Shown here: in pieces, positions 12,001 through 23,057 of the stretch
Layout: each line of letters opens with the position of its first letter
Numbering within the stretch: the first letter of the stretch is position 1
Notes under the pieces: model-generated
Told to the model about the DNA's origin: nothing
The model's database searches: none
The model's input: only the letters and a program-made list of their open reading frames with translations
NCBI GenBank assembly: GCA_950106755.1
Contig: OX467088.1
Location: forward strand, 3,766,001-3,830,000
Origin: Climacium dendroides
Taxonomy: Eukaryota > Streptophyta > Bryopsida > Hypnales > Climaciaceae
Length of the DNA: 64,000 bases
Reading direction: 5' to 3'
Program-made: the position numbers and the translations under genes

Positions 12001-14596
12001 TTTCTCTACCTCGCTGCAGGCAGTGCTTATTGCGTCCTTGATGTCCACCTCTTGAGCTCCGACGACTGAAATCTTGCATACTTTGTCAGGCACAACCTGC
12101 AGATAAAGTATGTGAAGATTGAGATTAAAGAGCATTTCCGAATTCTGCAAGCTATTTTAGTCGAAATTTCCACTTCATGTGTGCGTTTCCATATAAAATT
12201 CTTACCGCGGGAAGAGAAGCTTCAGGGGTTCTAGTCGGGGTGAAGCGTTTCTCGTTATCGATTTGAATTCGCAGTTGGCACAATTTGGCTTCCACAACAG
12301 CTAACATGTGGTCCTTCAGCTTCAGCTCCTCTTCCGTATCCTCTGCTACTTTTAACAGAGTCTTTCGGTGCTCAGCTTCGACCTGCTCTAGTTTTCTCCT
12401 GTAATCGCAGAGAGTTCTCACGTGGTCAAAACAGTTTTTCTAGGGTTGTCAGCATCATTAATTGGCTTATTTCTCGTAGAAAATTCAATTACTGAGACTT
12501 CCGGAAAACGTACTTGGCATCTTTCAGCTCTTTCTGCAGGAAATCCAGAATTCTCTGTTGAGTATCATGATCGCTCGGCTGATCCAAATCCATGGCATCA
12601 TGAGCAGGTGAGGCGTCGCCGTTCTGCTGCAACATCGTTTTCAGCAATGTATGCACTTCCTTGTCTTTCAATTCAACTGTCCTCTCGGCTCTACTCTTCT
12701 CCTCCACTGCGATAGCCAGCTCGTTTTTCAGCTCCTCGAGATCTGATTTCATTTTGCTGAATGAGGACTCCATGCTCAGTAACTGTCGACGGAAGCTCTC
12801 CAGCCTCTCGTCTTTCAGTCGCATCTGTCTTTCAAACGCACCCACTTCTCGGGCATGCCGCTTCTCGAGATGTTGCGCATGGTGAACCTTGACAACCTGG
12901 AGCCACTGCTTGAGCCAATCCTTCAGGGCCACTGGAGTCATAGGAACCTCTGATAGCGACACAGAAGCACAAATTAGTAAAGGCGTCTACAATCAAATTA
13001 CTTCTAGCAACGATTTTTGCTTGTGATCGCACGCTCACCTTGAATTTCAGAACCGAAGCCGTCAAGCTGCATCACGTCCACTTCAGGCACAACGGATTCA
13101 AGAAGCGCCACGAGGTCATGACAGTTCACAGACTCTCTTGCTTTTTTCCCTGATGAGCTTCGTTCTTCGTGCTTAGGTTTTCGCTTCTGGCTCTGTGCAT
13201 TCTGTGCACTGTGAACCAAGATTCTTGCTTCCAGCAATGTCACCTTCTCTTCATAATCCTTCAGTTCTTTTTGGAGCGACTCTAGCTTGGTCATGTACAT
13301 AGACCGGAGGCCGTGAACCTCCTCATTATGACTTCTCTGAATTTCAGACAGCTTGTCTAATTCAATTTTGCTGCCCAGACTTCGTCTTGTTCGTGGATCT
13401 CTCCTCGCAGGGATCATATTGCGTGCCCGCTCCTCAGCGAGCCTCTTCCACCGATCCTTCTCAGCCTCTGCGGCCTTCCGTTTGGATTTCGCCTGCGCAA
13501 GTTGCTGTAAGAGCTCCTCCTTCTCCTTTCGGTCGTTGTTGGACCTCTTCATTAGCACAGAAATCACCTCCGCTTTCTCGTTCACATCCTGCTGGAGGAT
13601 CTTCAGGTTATCCAAAAGTTCCTCAATTATTGCATTCTGGTTCGTTTTCGCTGCAGATATGGATTCCATCTCTCTCCGCCCATTCTCAAGCTGTGACATC
13701 ACACACATCAACTTATTCTCCGTCTCTTCGTACGTCCTTCTGACATCGGCGAGCGATTCCAGAAGCTCAGCGTTTTTCGTCATCTCTTTGGAAAGCTTCT
13801 CCAGCTTCCCAGCCAACTGGTTCCGTTCAATTTGATCAGCCTGTGCTTCCTCCGTCGCCGAAGCTATAAGAAACTCCTTCTCACAAAGCTGGCCTTCCAG
13901 CCTCTCAAGCTCGTGTGCTTTTGCTTTACAATCTTCACATTCGTCCTTCCCGTCGTCTTTCTGCGGTGATTGTCGGTTACGCAAACCAACAATCTCATCC
14001 CGAAGAAGCTCCACCTCACGCTTCAGCTTCCTCTTCTCGTTTTTCCAGGTCTGCTCATACGAGGCGAATACCCCAGCAACTCTTTCATTAGCCTTGGCAT
14101 CCTCATGCCGAGTTCTCTCCACGCTCGCAATTTGTGCTTCAGCAGAAGCGAGCTTCCGTACAAGTGTTAGTCTCTCAGCTTCCCAGGCTTCGACATCTCT
14201 CCGTGTTTCTTCATTGTCGGCCTTCACCTTCTGCTCTAGATCTTGAGCATTAGTAGCCAAAGCTTGCAACCGGTCCATAGCACTCTTCAACATGCCTTGC
14301 ACTCCCAGTCTTTGAAGCTTGGGGCTGAGCTTCGCCTCAGGTGTAGCTTTGGTTTCCCGAATCAGCGCCCCGAGCGCTGCAAATGCGAGGGCCACCCCGA
14401 AATATTCTCCAAGTATTGGCGATTGCTCACCATTCGAATCAGATAGAAATTTCACCATGCAGTTATTGGGATGGGGCGTAAGGGCGAATAGGGAGGCCGC
14501 TATATCTGAATGATCATCGTGCGGATTTGAATTACTTGACACCAGATCCTCCATAGCTGCAGAGGAGGATTCTTCAGCCCCAGGGAACGTGTCCAT
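9080..14596 (-). CDS. Large coiled-coil protein, eight exons
   Basis: Exons by hand: 14596-13039, 12949-12514, 12416-12206, 12096-11706, 11396-11122, 10931-10741, 10233-10008, 9409-9080. All have GT donors and AG acceptors, phases agree at every junction, and the sum is 3618 nt (1205 residues). The start is the ATG at 14596; the stop is TGA at 9082-9080. Residues about 105-465 and 540-800 are long heptad-rich coiled coil. Basic clusters at 471-488 (KRKPKH..GKKARE) look like a nuclear signal. Residues about 980-1015 are rich in S/T-P. There is no motor, ATPase or membrane segment. The block around residues 340-390 (EKAEVISVLMKRS..KSKRKAAEAEKDRWK) reminds me of plant coiled-coil proteins annotated as ribonuclease P subunit p38-related (At5g53020 type). 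That is recall only, so function is open. The weakest site is the exon 4 donor (GTCTGC). Codons are GC-rich compared with flanking DNA. Confidence 0.8.
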
Positions 14597-16080
14597 CGCC
14601 AGAAAAACACTTCAAAGGTCGAGTGATTCTGGACTTTGAAGACCGACTCCAATGGCCTGCACAGAGATGAAGACAGAGGCGATGAGATGGAAATTTCTAG
14701 GAGGCAAAAAGAAAACCGTCATTAGATGCCCACAGTTCAACTTCTTCCTTTCTAAGAATTTGGATGGAGAAGTGATTGACACCATCTCGAGAGAATGCAC
14801 ATGAAAGCTAAGCAAAGAGACAAAGAGTAGTTACCCAGGCTCATTGACTATTGGCTGTCATTTACAGATTGTGCAAACCATAACTAACGTACACAACAAA
14901 ATCGTCGGTGGCAAAAGAGAATTACCGGTAGTATTTCGCCAGAAAATAGAGAAAAAGAGCCAGAAAGGTTTTCGTTGGTAAAAGAGACCTACCTCGACGG
15001 TAATCTTGCACACCTCACCTCACAAACACCGCAGTGTTAGTGGGGTACTGCAAGTATTCAACACATCGTGTTCCAACACCCTCCTCGCCAGGGGGACTCT
15101 CGGGTAGAATTTGGTGGTTGACCCATGTGAAGTACTTCGTGAAGAAATCTCTCCGTCCATGACCTTCCAACTAAACTGCCGGTCTTGTCAATGAAGTCTA
15201 ATCGAGTGAGAAATGGAGGATTCGAATGCAACAAGGGGTCCAAAAACCAAGTGAAATCTCTCACGACGACTGTCCAGGCTCAAAGAAACCAAACCGCCTT
15301 CTCCCACTCATATCTTCATGATAAGCTTCGTCTGCTTTCCACTGTGACACCCCAACGTTGCGGCCATGACAGGGTACCCACAGGAAGCTGATCACGAATC
15401 CTTCGCTATTCTGAAAACACTATTGATCAACCAGTCTTCCAGAAACGAAAAGGGACGGGGGCAAGTGGAGGGGGGTGGGGTGGGGGTATGATTACGACGT
15501 CAATGCGTTCTGTGAGTAGACTTCGTGGGCTCCAACCACCTCGATCAGCTGGAATTTGAACGGAGTTTGAACGAGTAGATTCCTCCAAGTGCCCAAACAG
15601 GAGCCCTGCAGCAGGAGCATTCCCCGCCCGAATAAAGAACTCGTACTATTCTTCCGGCTAGACGACGATGTGGAGGGTGGTGATGTGAGCATCCTTGATG
15701 ATGGAGCACAAAAGTGTGTTCGATGGGCTGGAGCAGGAAAGGGGGCGCGAAACATGGCCTTTCTTCTCAGTTCCCCCCTGCAATCCTCCTATTATTAAAC
15801 GCGCCACCCCGGATCTGCACATCTGGAAGTGGACCAATTCACCCTGCGCATGCCGCCCCCGACTTTCTCTCGCCAGCAGCAAGTGAAGCATTCCATGAAA
15901 TTCGCTGCACTATTGCACGGGTTCTTGTGTTTCCAAGGAACCAAACACGAGAAAATGGAAAGGTAACCCAAATCCATGACGAGCAGGGCGGGGAAGTGAC
16001 CTCGATCGCTGCTGGTCAATCAGAATCCGAAAGCGGATCAGAATCCCTTGCAATAGCGAGTTTCAGAGTAGTTTAAGAGG
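14597..16080. other. Upstream region of the coiled-coil gene, GC-richer
   Basis: This stretch has higher GC than the DNA beyond 16.1 kb and overlapping ORFs on both strands (for example 15714-16076 plus and 15492-15755 minus), none of which I recognise. It most likely holds the promoter, 5' untranslated sequence and perhaps a non-coding first exon of the minus-strand gene. No TATA box or splice-site pair could be fixed with confidence. Confidence 0.4.
15451..15486 (+). promoter_or_regulatory. G-tract able to form a G-quadruplex
   Basis: Six runs of three or more G (GGG, GGGGG, GGGGGG, GGGG, GGGGG and others) lie within 36 bases on the plus strand, about 870 bp upstream of the coiled-coil gene start. 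The sequence pattern is clear; a regulatory role is inference. Confidence 0.35.
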
Positions 16081-16486
16081 TAAAATGTTCAACACTAGGG
16101 AGCTTCATCAGGGCACCTACTGAAGGCCGCTTAACAAAAGTTCAGCCAGTTCGGGGAACTTGGTGACGTGTTTGTGGCGACACTGATGGGACGTTTACCC
16201 ATACTCACTTGACTAACAAATATTTTCACTATTTTTCATGTACACATGCTCATGAGTCCAGTTTCTCTATAAAATTATTTTTTTCACTCTATTTTGCCTT
16301 GCAATATGGCCATGTGGAGTGGAAATCTCCCATGCAGTAGAATATTCTTTTAAGAGCCATTTTGCTAAACCCTTAAAAATAAAGTACTTTTTCTAAACTC
16401 ACTAAATATGTTTTGAATGTCACTTGCTTTCACAACTCATTGTGAAAATTGTCTCCCTTCTATGTACAGGCTCAAGTTCGGGCTTG

Positions 16487-16676
16487 CAAATTCTTGTCCT
16501 AATTATAACCCACAAGTGACTATGTATAAATGCTGCATGAATTCATCAACAAGTTTGAGGAAAGGAGGTTAGAGAGACTCACCAAATTCTTGTCCTAATT
16601 ATAACCCACAAGTGACTATGTATAAATGCTCCATGAATTCATCAACAAGTTCAAGGAAAGGAGGTTAGAGAGACTC
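16487..16676. repeat. Tandem duplication, 96-bp unit
   Basis: Copy 1 at 16487-16582 and copy 2 at 16583-16676 both start CAAATTCTTGTCCTAATTAT and differ at only a few positions (GCTGC/GCTCC, TTTGAGG/TTCAAGG). There is no coding signal. Confidence 0.9.
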
Positions 16677-16837
16677 CCCTTGGTGAGTGCTTCAAACTTT
16701 GCAATAGAAGGACAAAGAAAATAAAGCAAATAGTACATGAATACCTCATCTTCTCTCAATTTTTCAACAAAGAAAGTTGAGTGTTTACAACTAGAAGCAT
16801 AAAGATGAGTTGTCAATGTGGAAACATCGAATCATTT

Positions 16838-17079
16838 CTCCATCGCATTGAGGTTTATAAGACTTCTAATGTTGGAAAATATGAATGTCCTATATGACAA
16901 AATCTAATTAAAAAAATGGAAGTGGTTCTCTTTTCTTTCAAATTTGTACCTTAACCCTCTCCATCGCATTGAGGTTTATAAGACTTCTAATGTTGGAAAA
17001 TATGAATGTCCTATATGACAAAATCTAATTAAAAAAATGGAAGTGGTTCTCTTTTCTTTCAAATTTGTACCTTAACCCT
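16838..17079. repeat. Tandem duplication, 121-bp unit
   Basis: Two copies at 16838-16958 and 16959-17079 both begin CTCCATCGCATTGAGGTTTA and appear almost identical by eye, so this is a recent local duplication. It lies 160 bp from the 96-bp duplication. Confidence 0.9.
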
Positions 17080-17569
17080 CGCCTTAACCATTAAGGTTTA
17101 ATTCAAATTTCACAATATATATATGTAGCTATTATATCAACTCGTAATAATAATTTAGTGATGACTTCCAAAAAACTTTATAAGACATACCTAGCAGATC
17201 ATATCCATACAATTGGATATACTATTGCATTTACCAATATTTTATCCATAAATTTTATAATCACAATTATAAATTCTTTTTGGATTTGGTTTTGGATTGG
17301 ATAATACTAATTTCCACCTCCAAAGAAATTGCTACTAGCAGGTTTGAAATGTAAAAGTTTATTCATGTTACTATTTATCAAAGTTATTTGGAAATGATTA
17401 TGATTGAATAAGAAAAATTAGTTTTCAAAGTCGTTACATTCTACAAAGTGTGGTATATTTGCTGAGATTAATTTTTGAAGTCTAAATTACATCAATTCTA
17501 AGAAACTATTACATGAAATATTTTTAAATGAGTTAAAAAAAACTAATAAGTACTTATATGCAAGCAATA

Positions 17570-17786
17570 TGTTTGAATTTATTTATCATCAATGAATGAC
17601 AAAGAACCTCTCCATGCATGACAGAAAGTGCAACTATTCATCCTCCAAATTTTGTGGAAAAAGGGAACATCTTCTATAGCTTGTCTCCCAATGAGTGCTT
17701 TTTTAATTTTTTTTAAACCAACAATTCACACGGTACTCAAATAGATGATTTCTACGGTGACTAGCTCTTCGTTTGAGGGTTAAGGG
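17570..17786. mobile_element. TTAA-flanked MITE, inverted copy of the 220-bp family
   Basis: The reverse complement matches 19817-20037 along most of its length, including the shared blocks TGAATTGTTGG, AGCACTCATTGGGAGACAAG and GATGAATAGTTGCACTT. One end is GTTTGAGGG next to TTAA (about 17781-17790 region); the other end near 17570 is decayed. It lies head to head with the copy at 17791-18013. Confidence 0.7.
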
Positions 17787-17790
17787 TTAA

Positions 17791-18013
17791 CCCTTAAACA
17801 CTAAGCTGGTGACCATGGAAATCAACCCTTTTGGAACTATGTGACAACATCTAATTTTAAAAAATCATTAGGAGTCAAACTACTGTAGAAGATTTCTCCT
17901 TTCTACCCCTTATTCTGTTTTTATTTTTATTTTCTATGTTCTATTTTTGTCCTTCATAGGAGAATTCCTTGTCATTCATCGGATAAAAAAAGGTCCGCTA
18001 CGGCGTTTATGGG
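17791..18013. mobile_element. TTAA-flanked MITE, 220-bp family
   Basis: 223 bp between TTAA at 17787-17790 and 18014-18017. The ends are CCCTTAAACACTAAGC and, in reverse complement, CCCATAAACGCCGTAGC. It shares length, termini and internal order (AAATCA near the left end, CATTCATCGGA near the right end) with 19817-20037. Confidence 0.75.
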
Positions 18014-18136
18014 TTAAACGCACCCAATCTGATGATCTCAAATTCAATAGTTTGAAGCACGAATATGAAATACGAAAATCAATTTTTCCAACCTTGGCAC
18101 ACTTCCCACTGCTCTTTTGGAAGGCCATCCTTTTAT

Positions 18137-18385
18137 GCAGGACGTTAAATCGTGCCAACTAAGGTGGGCCTTGCTGAGGTGGATTTAACCCGGGGAAAAC
18201 GCAGGAATTTTTTATTTGCCACAAATGATTTTTTTTGCAACTTCAAAGACCCCAAATTAGCTAGGTAAGGTCTACAATATACCCTAGACATGGCTCAAAA
18301 TAGGGGGATTTTTTTTACTTTTATTCCTAGAACACAAAGTTTACCTTGCTGGGTCCACCTTAGTTGGCATGATTTAACGTCCTGC
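18137..18385. mobile_element. MULE-type MITE with exact 9-bp target duplication
   Basis: The 249-bp element has inverted ends starting GCAGGACGTTAAATC, followed by TGCCAACTAAGGTGG on both arms (one mismatch). The 9-bp sequence TCCTTTTAT lies directly on both sides (18128-18136 and 18386-18394). A 9-bp duplication is typical of Mutator-like elements. There is no ORF, so it is non-autonomous. Confidence 0.85.
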
Positions 18386-18394
18386 TCCTTTTAT

Positions 18395-19812
18395 TATTAG
18401 AAAGAAGGCGGAAAGGACTGATTTTCGCATTCAAGTTTGGAGAAGAGAAAGGACCAGAAATTAAGGGGGGGACGGCCATAGGTGCTGGCTTGGGGGGAAC
18501 TCTGTTCCAGGCCTCTGTTCCAGGCCTCTGGAGAACGCACGCTCTCAGCCTCTGGAGAACGGCGAACTCTGATTCAAATTTAAATTTACAGCGGGAGGGG
18601 AGGGAGTTCAGTGTTACCATATGATTCGCAATTGGGGGGGGGGGAGGTAAGTTTAGACCGACTTCTTCAAAAAATTATTATTATTTTTTTAATAATTTTG
18701 TTAATTTTGTTGACATAAGTTCTTCAAATATTTTTCTGTCTAATTTTTTGAACCTTTGTGGAATTAGGTATGGATTTTGAAGTTGTAATCTCACAACTCT
18801 GTAGGCTTCTTCCCCTTGATATGTTCATTGTTGGTACATTGAAGAAAACAATTTGTAACTTGGGTGTTAGGATATGCTTTTAGAGCTCGGTTCATGGACC
18901 TCTTACCTTACCCTACAACTAAGAGGTTCATAAAACAAGATTCTTCCCGCTAATAATCTAATTTGCAATTTTTGAATTCATATTTCACATTAGAGACATT
19001 GAATTAGCCATAGATGGTTCAAGAAATACAAAATTGACCAACCACAAAATAGGGGGCATATATTTAAATTTGTTCCCAATGAAGTAGATGAAAAAATATT
19101 CTTTCTAGAAAGAATCATAAGACTACTCTAATAGGTTCCATTTCTAAATTGCAATATAATTATCCTTGTTTTTTTTGTATTCAACCAATTTTCAATCTAT
19201 CTACTAACTTCATTATTTGTTAATATAATTAAAAAATTTATGGAAACTTTCATTAGTTTTGATCATTCATTCTCAAGATTCAATATTTCTATTCTATTCA
19301 AAGTGTAATTGAATTTACTATTCAACAAACCAAATATTTATCAATTAACTTTGAATTCAAAAATTCAAAATATTATCCTTATTTGATTTGGATTTGGGTG
19401 GTGTATGTAAGGGTCAAATTTAGTAGAGGGGTGCCAAAATGGAATTTGCATATCAAATTTTGACAAGTCTACATGACCTTGCACCAATCACTAAATGCTA
19501 TGTAGCATTTTTTATAATAAAATATTTAATTTATATCAAATTTGACCTTCACTCAAGGTATTTTTGCAGGATATTTTTACTATAATTTTTAAATGTTAAA
19601 TCATAACAATGGAATTTTTAAAATATTTTATCTTAATTTTATTAAAATCACTTATGAGACATAATTTTTGGAATGTAAAAAATAATTTGAGTTGAAAATA
19701 TTTTATTTCATTTTAAATTATTAATAATAATAAATAATATTCTACAAATTTTAAAAATCTAACATATGATCTTTAATTAATAAAATGCTAAAGGAATGAA
19801 ATGTTGGTGTTC
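18395..19812. other. Gene-free AT-rich DNA
   Basis: Near 18500-18560 a short GC-richer patch contains tandem copies of TCTGTTCCAGGCC and CTCTGGAGAACG. A run of ten G lies at about 18634-18645. The rest is AT-rich with no gene or element termini that I can see. Confidence 0.5.
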
Positions 19813-19816
19813 TTAA

Positions 19817-20037
19817 CCCTTAAACAACGAGTTGGTCACTATAGAAATCATCTGTTTATATACAATGTGAATTGTTGGCTTAAAAAAATGAAAAAGCACT
19901 CATTGGGAGACAAGCTACTATAGAAGGCGTTCCTATTTTCTACAAAATTTGGATGATGAATAGTTGCACTTCTGTCCTATATGGAGAGATTTTGTGTCAT
20001 CCATCGGACGCAAAACATTTGCCTCGATGTTTAAGGG
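19817..20037. mobile_element. TTAA-flanked MITE, best copy of the 220-bp family
   Basis: 221 bp between TTAA at 19813-19816 and 20038-20041. The left end is CCCTTAAACAACGAG and the right end in reverse complement is CCCTTAAACATCGAG. There is no coding capacity. This is the clearest copy to use as a family reference in this window. Confidence 0.85.
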
Positions 20038-20249
20038 TTAAAGGACGTAATGACACTCATCCATTGTAGATTGATTGGGCAATGTGGGTCAAATAGTTAT
20101 TTGAATTTAAAAAAGTTGTGAACACAAAGATTGTGTGCATTAATCAAACTAAAGTTGTATTGCTCTCGATGCTTCTAATGACAATGGATTTGAGGTTATA
20201 GAATTTTTAAAGAGTTAAAGATTCAAAACTTTCAATTCTTGTAATCCAT

Positions 20250-20390
20250 CACTACAACAAAAGCAGTGTTTTATGACTGCAAAATATGACTGCAAGCAGT
20301 CATAAAATCAGAAAATATGACTGACTTCAGTCGTTTACGACTGTTTGCAGTCATATTTTGTAGTCATAAAACACTGCTTTTGTTGTAGTG
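20250..20390. mobile_element. CACTA-type MITE, near-perfect hairpin
   Basis: 141 bp starting CACTACAACAAAAGCAGTG and ending in its inverted repeat GTTGTAGTG. The arms match over about 38 bp and continue as repeats of ATGACTGC. The 3-bp duplication CAT flanks it (20247-20249 and 20391-20393), as expected for CACTA (En/Spm) elements. Its ends resemble those of the 1.9-kb element at 51284-53190. Confidence 0.9.
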
Positions 20391-21325
20391 CATGAACATG
20401 TATATTGTAAATTGTGAAACTTTGAATTTGTTAATTTATAATTTATGAATTTGTAGTTTCTCTCTATATCCACCAATAGTATCAACTAGGATTTGAAATG
20501 GTTTGTATAAAATCAACCACGGTTGCTAGCATATGAGCCTAGGATTTTGAACCCATAAACCTGAGCGTTTAGATTTGTATATTATAGGTATCTATCTTAT
20601 AAGCACTTTTCATGGTTATAGTATATTTATATTATAGGTGCTTACATTATAGATACCTATGTTATAAGTACCTTTCATTGTTATAGAATACTTATGTTAT
20701 AGGTACGTATGTTATAGGCACCTTCAATAGTTGTAGAGTATCTACTTACACCTAAGTTCAAGGCTCATAGGCTTGCATTTTTAGACTCACATGCTAACAT
20801 CATTGTAAAACCAATCCTTGCTTTAGAGGGAAAATTTATTGCAAAGAATATAAAGCATGTTTCTCATATGGCAAACTAATTCCAAATTTTGTCAAATTCA
20901 TAAACTTTAATTATTTAGTTATTAGTATTATCAAATTTCATTTTCATTATATCTTTCTATAAATATATATCTTTTTATTTCAATTTCATCAAACTTAATG
21001 TAAGGAAATTTCTTACTTCAAATCAAATATCCAAAGGGTGATTAGGATTGGAATCTCTTGTGAAATCATTTTTTGGATAAACAATTTTGTTAGATGCTAA
21101 AAATAAAAGTATGGTACAAAATTTAATTTTCTTCACATATATATAATGATTCATAAAAAAATTTAGATACTTATTAATTAAAATCTATTTGTTGATTCTC
21201 ACCACATAGTACAACACTTATTGAATGCAATTTTCAATGCTACAATTGAATTTGACAAAGACATATCCAGTTTTTAATTTTTTTGCATTTTCTTAGATGC
21301 ACTCTCAAACAGAAAATTTCACAAC
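20391..21325. other. Gene-free AT-rich DNA with short repeats
   Basis: Around 20570-20740 there is a run of diverged short repeats of the type TATTATAGGTACCTAT/TATGTTATAGG. No coding signal. Confidence 0.5.
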
Positions 21326-21789
21326 TAAGGTAAGACAGCCCATTGCGGTCAAATGACCCACTGTGGTCGCCTAAGAAATGACCCATGTGGTTTTTTTCCA
21401 GGATGTGGGATGTGGGCAACAATGCATGTCTTACATGACAGCAATGGAGTGAACACTGACCTCATTAGGAACTTCTGAGTTTTCAGTGTGAAGTCCATTG
21501 TAAAAATTGACTTTTTTTGCCTTCTGTAATAGAAAATATTTTGACTGCATTAGGCAGTGAGATGAGCATTACAGATTCAGATTTTAGTGGTCTTATGGTA
21601 AGTCTACAGACTCCTTTGGGCTCAATGCTTCAGAAATTTCTTGCAAATTCATACTTTGTCAAAAAAAATTAATTTCAATTGCACTTGCTATTTCTCACAC
21701 TTGTACTAATGTAAGAAGAAAATTGAAAAATTTCAGCAACAAGATGATGCCAAACTCTCATTCTGACCACAATGGGCTGGTTTACCTTA
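21326..21789. mobile_element. TA-flanked 464-bp MITE, copy 1
   Basis: Ends are TAAGGTAAGACAGCCCATTG and, in reverse complement, TAAGGTAAACCAGCCCATTG, followed by YGGTCA on both sides. Reading TA as a duplicated target leaves AGGTAA inverted ends, which suggests a Tc1/mariner-type MITE. There is no ORF. Three more copies lie at 21894, 35195 and 59185. Confidence 0.8.
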
Positions 21790-21893
21790 TTCAATGAAAT
21801 GTCAAGAAATTGAAGGGGATCACCTTAATGTAGTATAAAAAATTGTTTTTATAGCGCTGCACATAATACTCCTCCAATGCGACTTTCATCGTA

Positions 21894-22361
21894 TAAGGTA
21901 AAAACAACCCATTGTAGTAGTCGGAATTAGGAGTTTGACCTCATGTTATTGAAATTTTTCAATTTTTTCCCACATTAATATAAGTATGAGAAATAGTGAA
22001 AGGGATTGAAATTATTATTTTTTGACAAAATATAAATTTGTTGTGAATTTTTGAAGTGTTCAATGCATCATGGCCCAAAAGAGTCTATAGACCACCTAAG
22101 AACCAACAGAATTTGAATCCATCATGCTCATTTTGTTCACCTAAAGTAATCATAGTATTTTTTAATATGGAAGGCCTAAAAAGTCAATTCTTATAATGAA
22201 TTTACACTAAAAAGTTGGAAGTTCCTAATAAAATCATTAATTACTCTATTACTGTCATATAAAATATGTACTATGACTGAAATCTCACATACTGAAAAAA
22301 TCCATTATGGGGTCATTCCTTAGGTATCCACCATGGGTTGTCTAACCACAATGGACTTACT
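21894..22361. mobile_element. TA-flanked MITE, copy 2 (inverted)
   Basis: It starts TAAGGTAAAAACAACCCATT and runs in the opposite orientation to copy 1. The reverse complement of its right part gives GAATGACCCCATAATGG and the same AAATTC..GACTTTT blocks as copy 1. Its right terminus is decayed, so that boundary is approximate. Confidence 0.65.
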
Positions 22362-22488
22362 CCTCTTTGGACACCCCAACTACCAACCATTCCTTGGCAC
22401 CTTGCTTTGGGGCCTTGTGATTTGTATTGTTTCTCCATTATTTTTTAGCTTTTTTAAAGAAGGAGAGATCATTAGGAATGTAGTGTAG

Positions 22489-22618
22489 TACTCCTTTCAT
22501 CCCATAATACTAACTCCTTTTGTTTTCTTCATTTGTTCCAAATTACTTGTCCTTTTTATTTCAAACCTAATTTTTAAATGGAATTTTTATTTTTAATGTA
22601 AACTAATGAAATGAAGTA
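22489..22618. mobile_element. Possible Stowaway-type MITE
   Basis: The left end TACTCCTTTCATCCCATAAT and the inner CCAAATTACTTGTCC resemble plant Stowaway (mariner) MITEs, which start CTCCCTCCGT at a TA target. The right end in reverse complement, TACTTCATTTCAT, is only a rough match. About 130 bp. Confidence 0.45.
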
Positions 22619-23057
22619 CAAATGTCCAGTTTATTATCCACTTTACAAATTACAAATTAAATGTTGGATATTTGATTTCAATTTGAAGTTGACTAGGTCA
22701 AAGACTAGAAGACATTGTATTTTTCATTGAATCTATTGAATTTAAATCCATTCTTGTATAGATCCAAATACATATAAGGGGCAAGGTAGTTGCATAGGAA
22801 GTCTTTCTTCTTTGTAAAGGTCTTTCCTATTTATGTATGGCACTTTGTATCCAATGCAACCTCCTACTTTTTGATCTTTCTTTGATTGCAACTAATAAAT
22901 ATATTCACTTGTTATGTACTTGAGAAGACACATTGCACATTCACTACGGAATCATTTGATTGTGACATGCATTCAACAATTTGAGGGATAGAGCTTGTGC
23001 CCCACCCTTGCACGTCATCATGACTCAAGAGCCGCCACATAATGCCTCCACATTACA

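Noticed and set aside
13353..13835. Plus-strand ORF of 160 codons opposite the coiled-coil gene
   Set aside because: Antisense of a clearly coding exon; Ser-rich composition is the complement of Glu/Arg codons.
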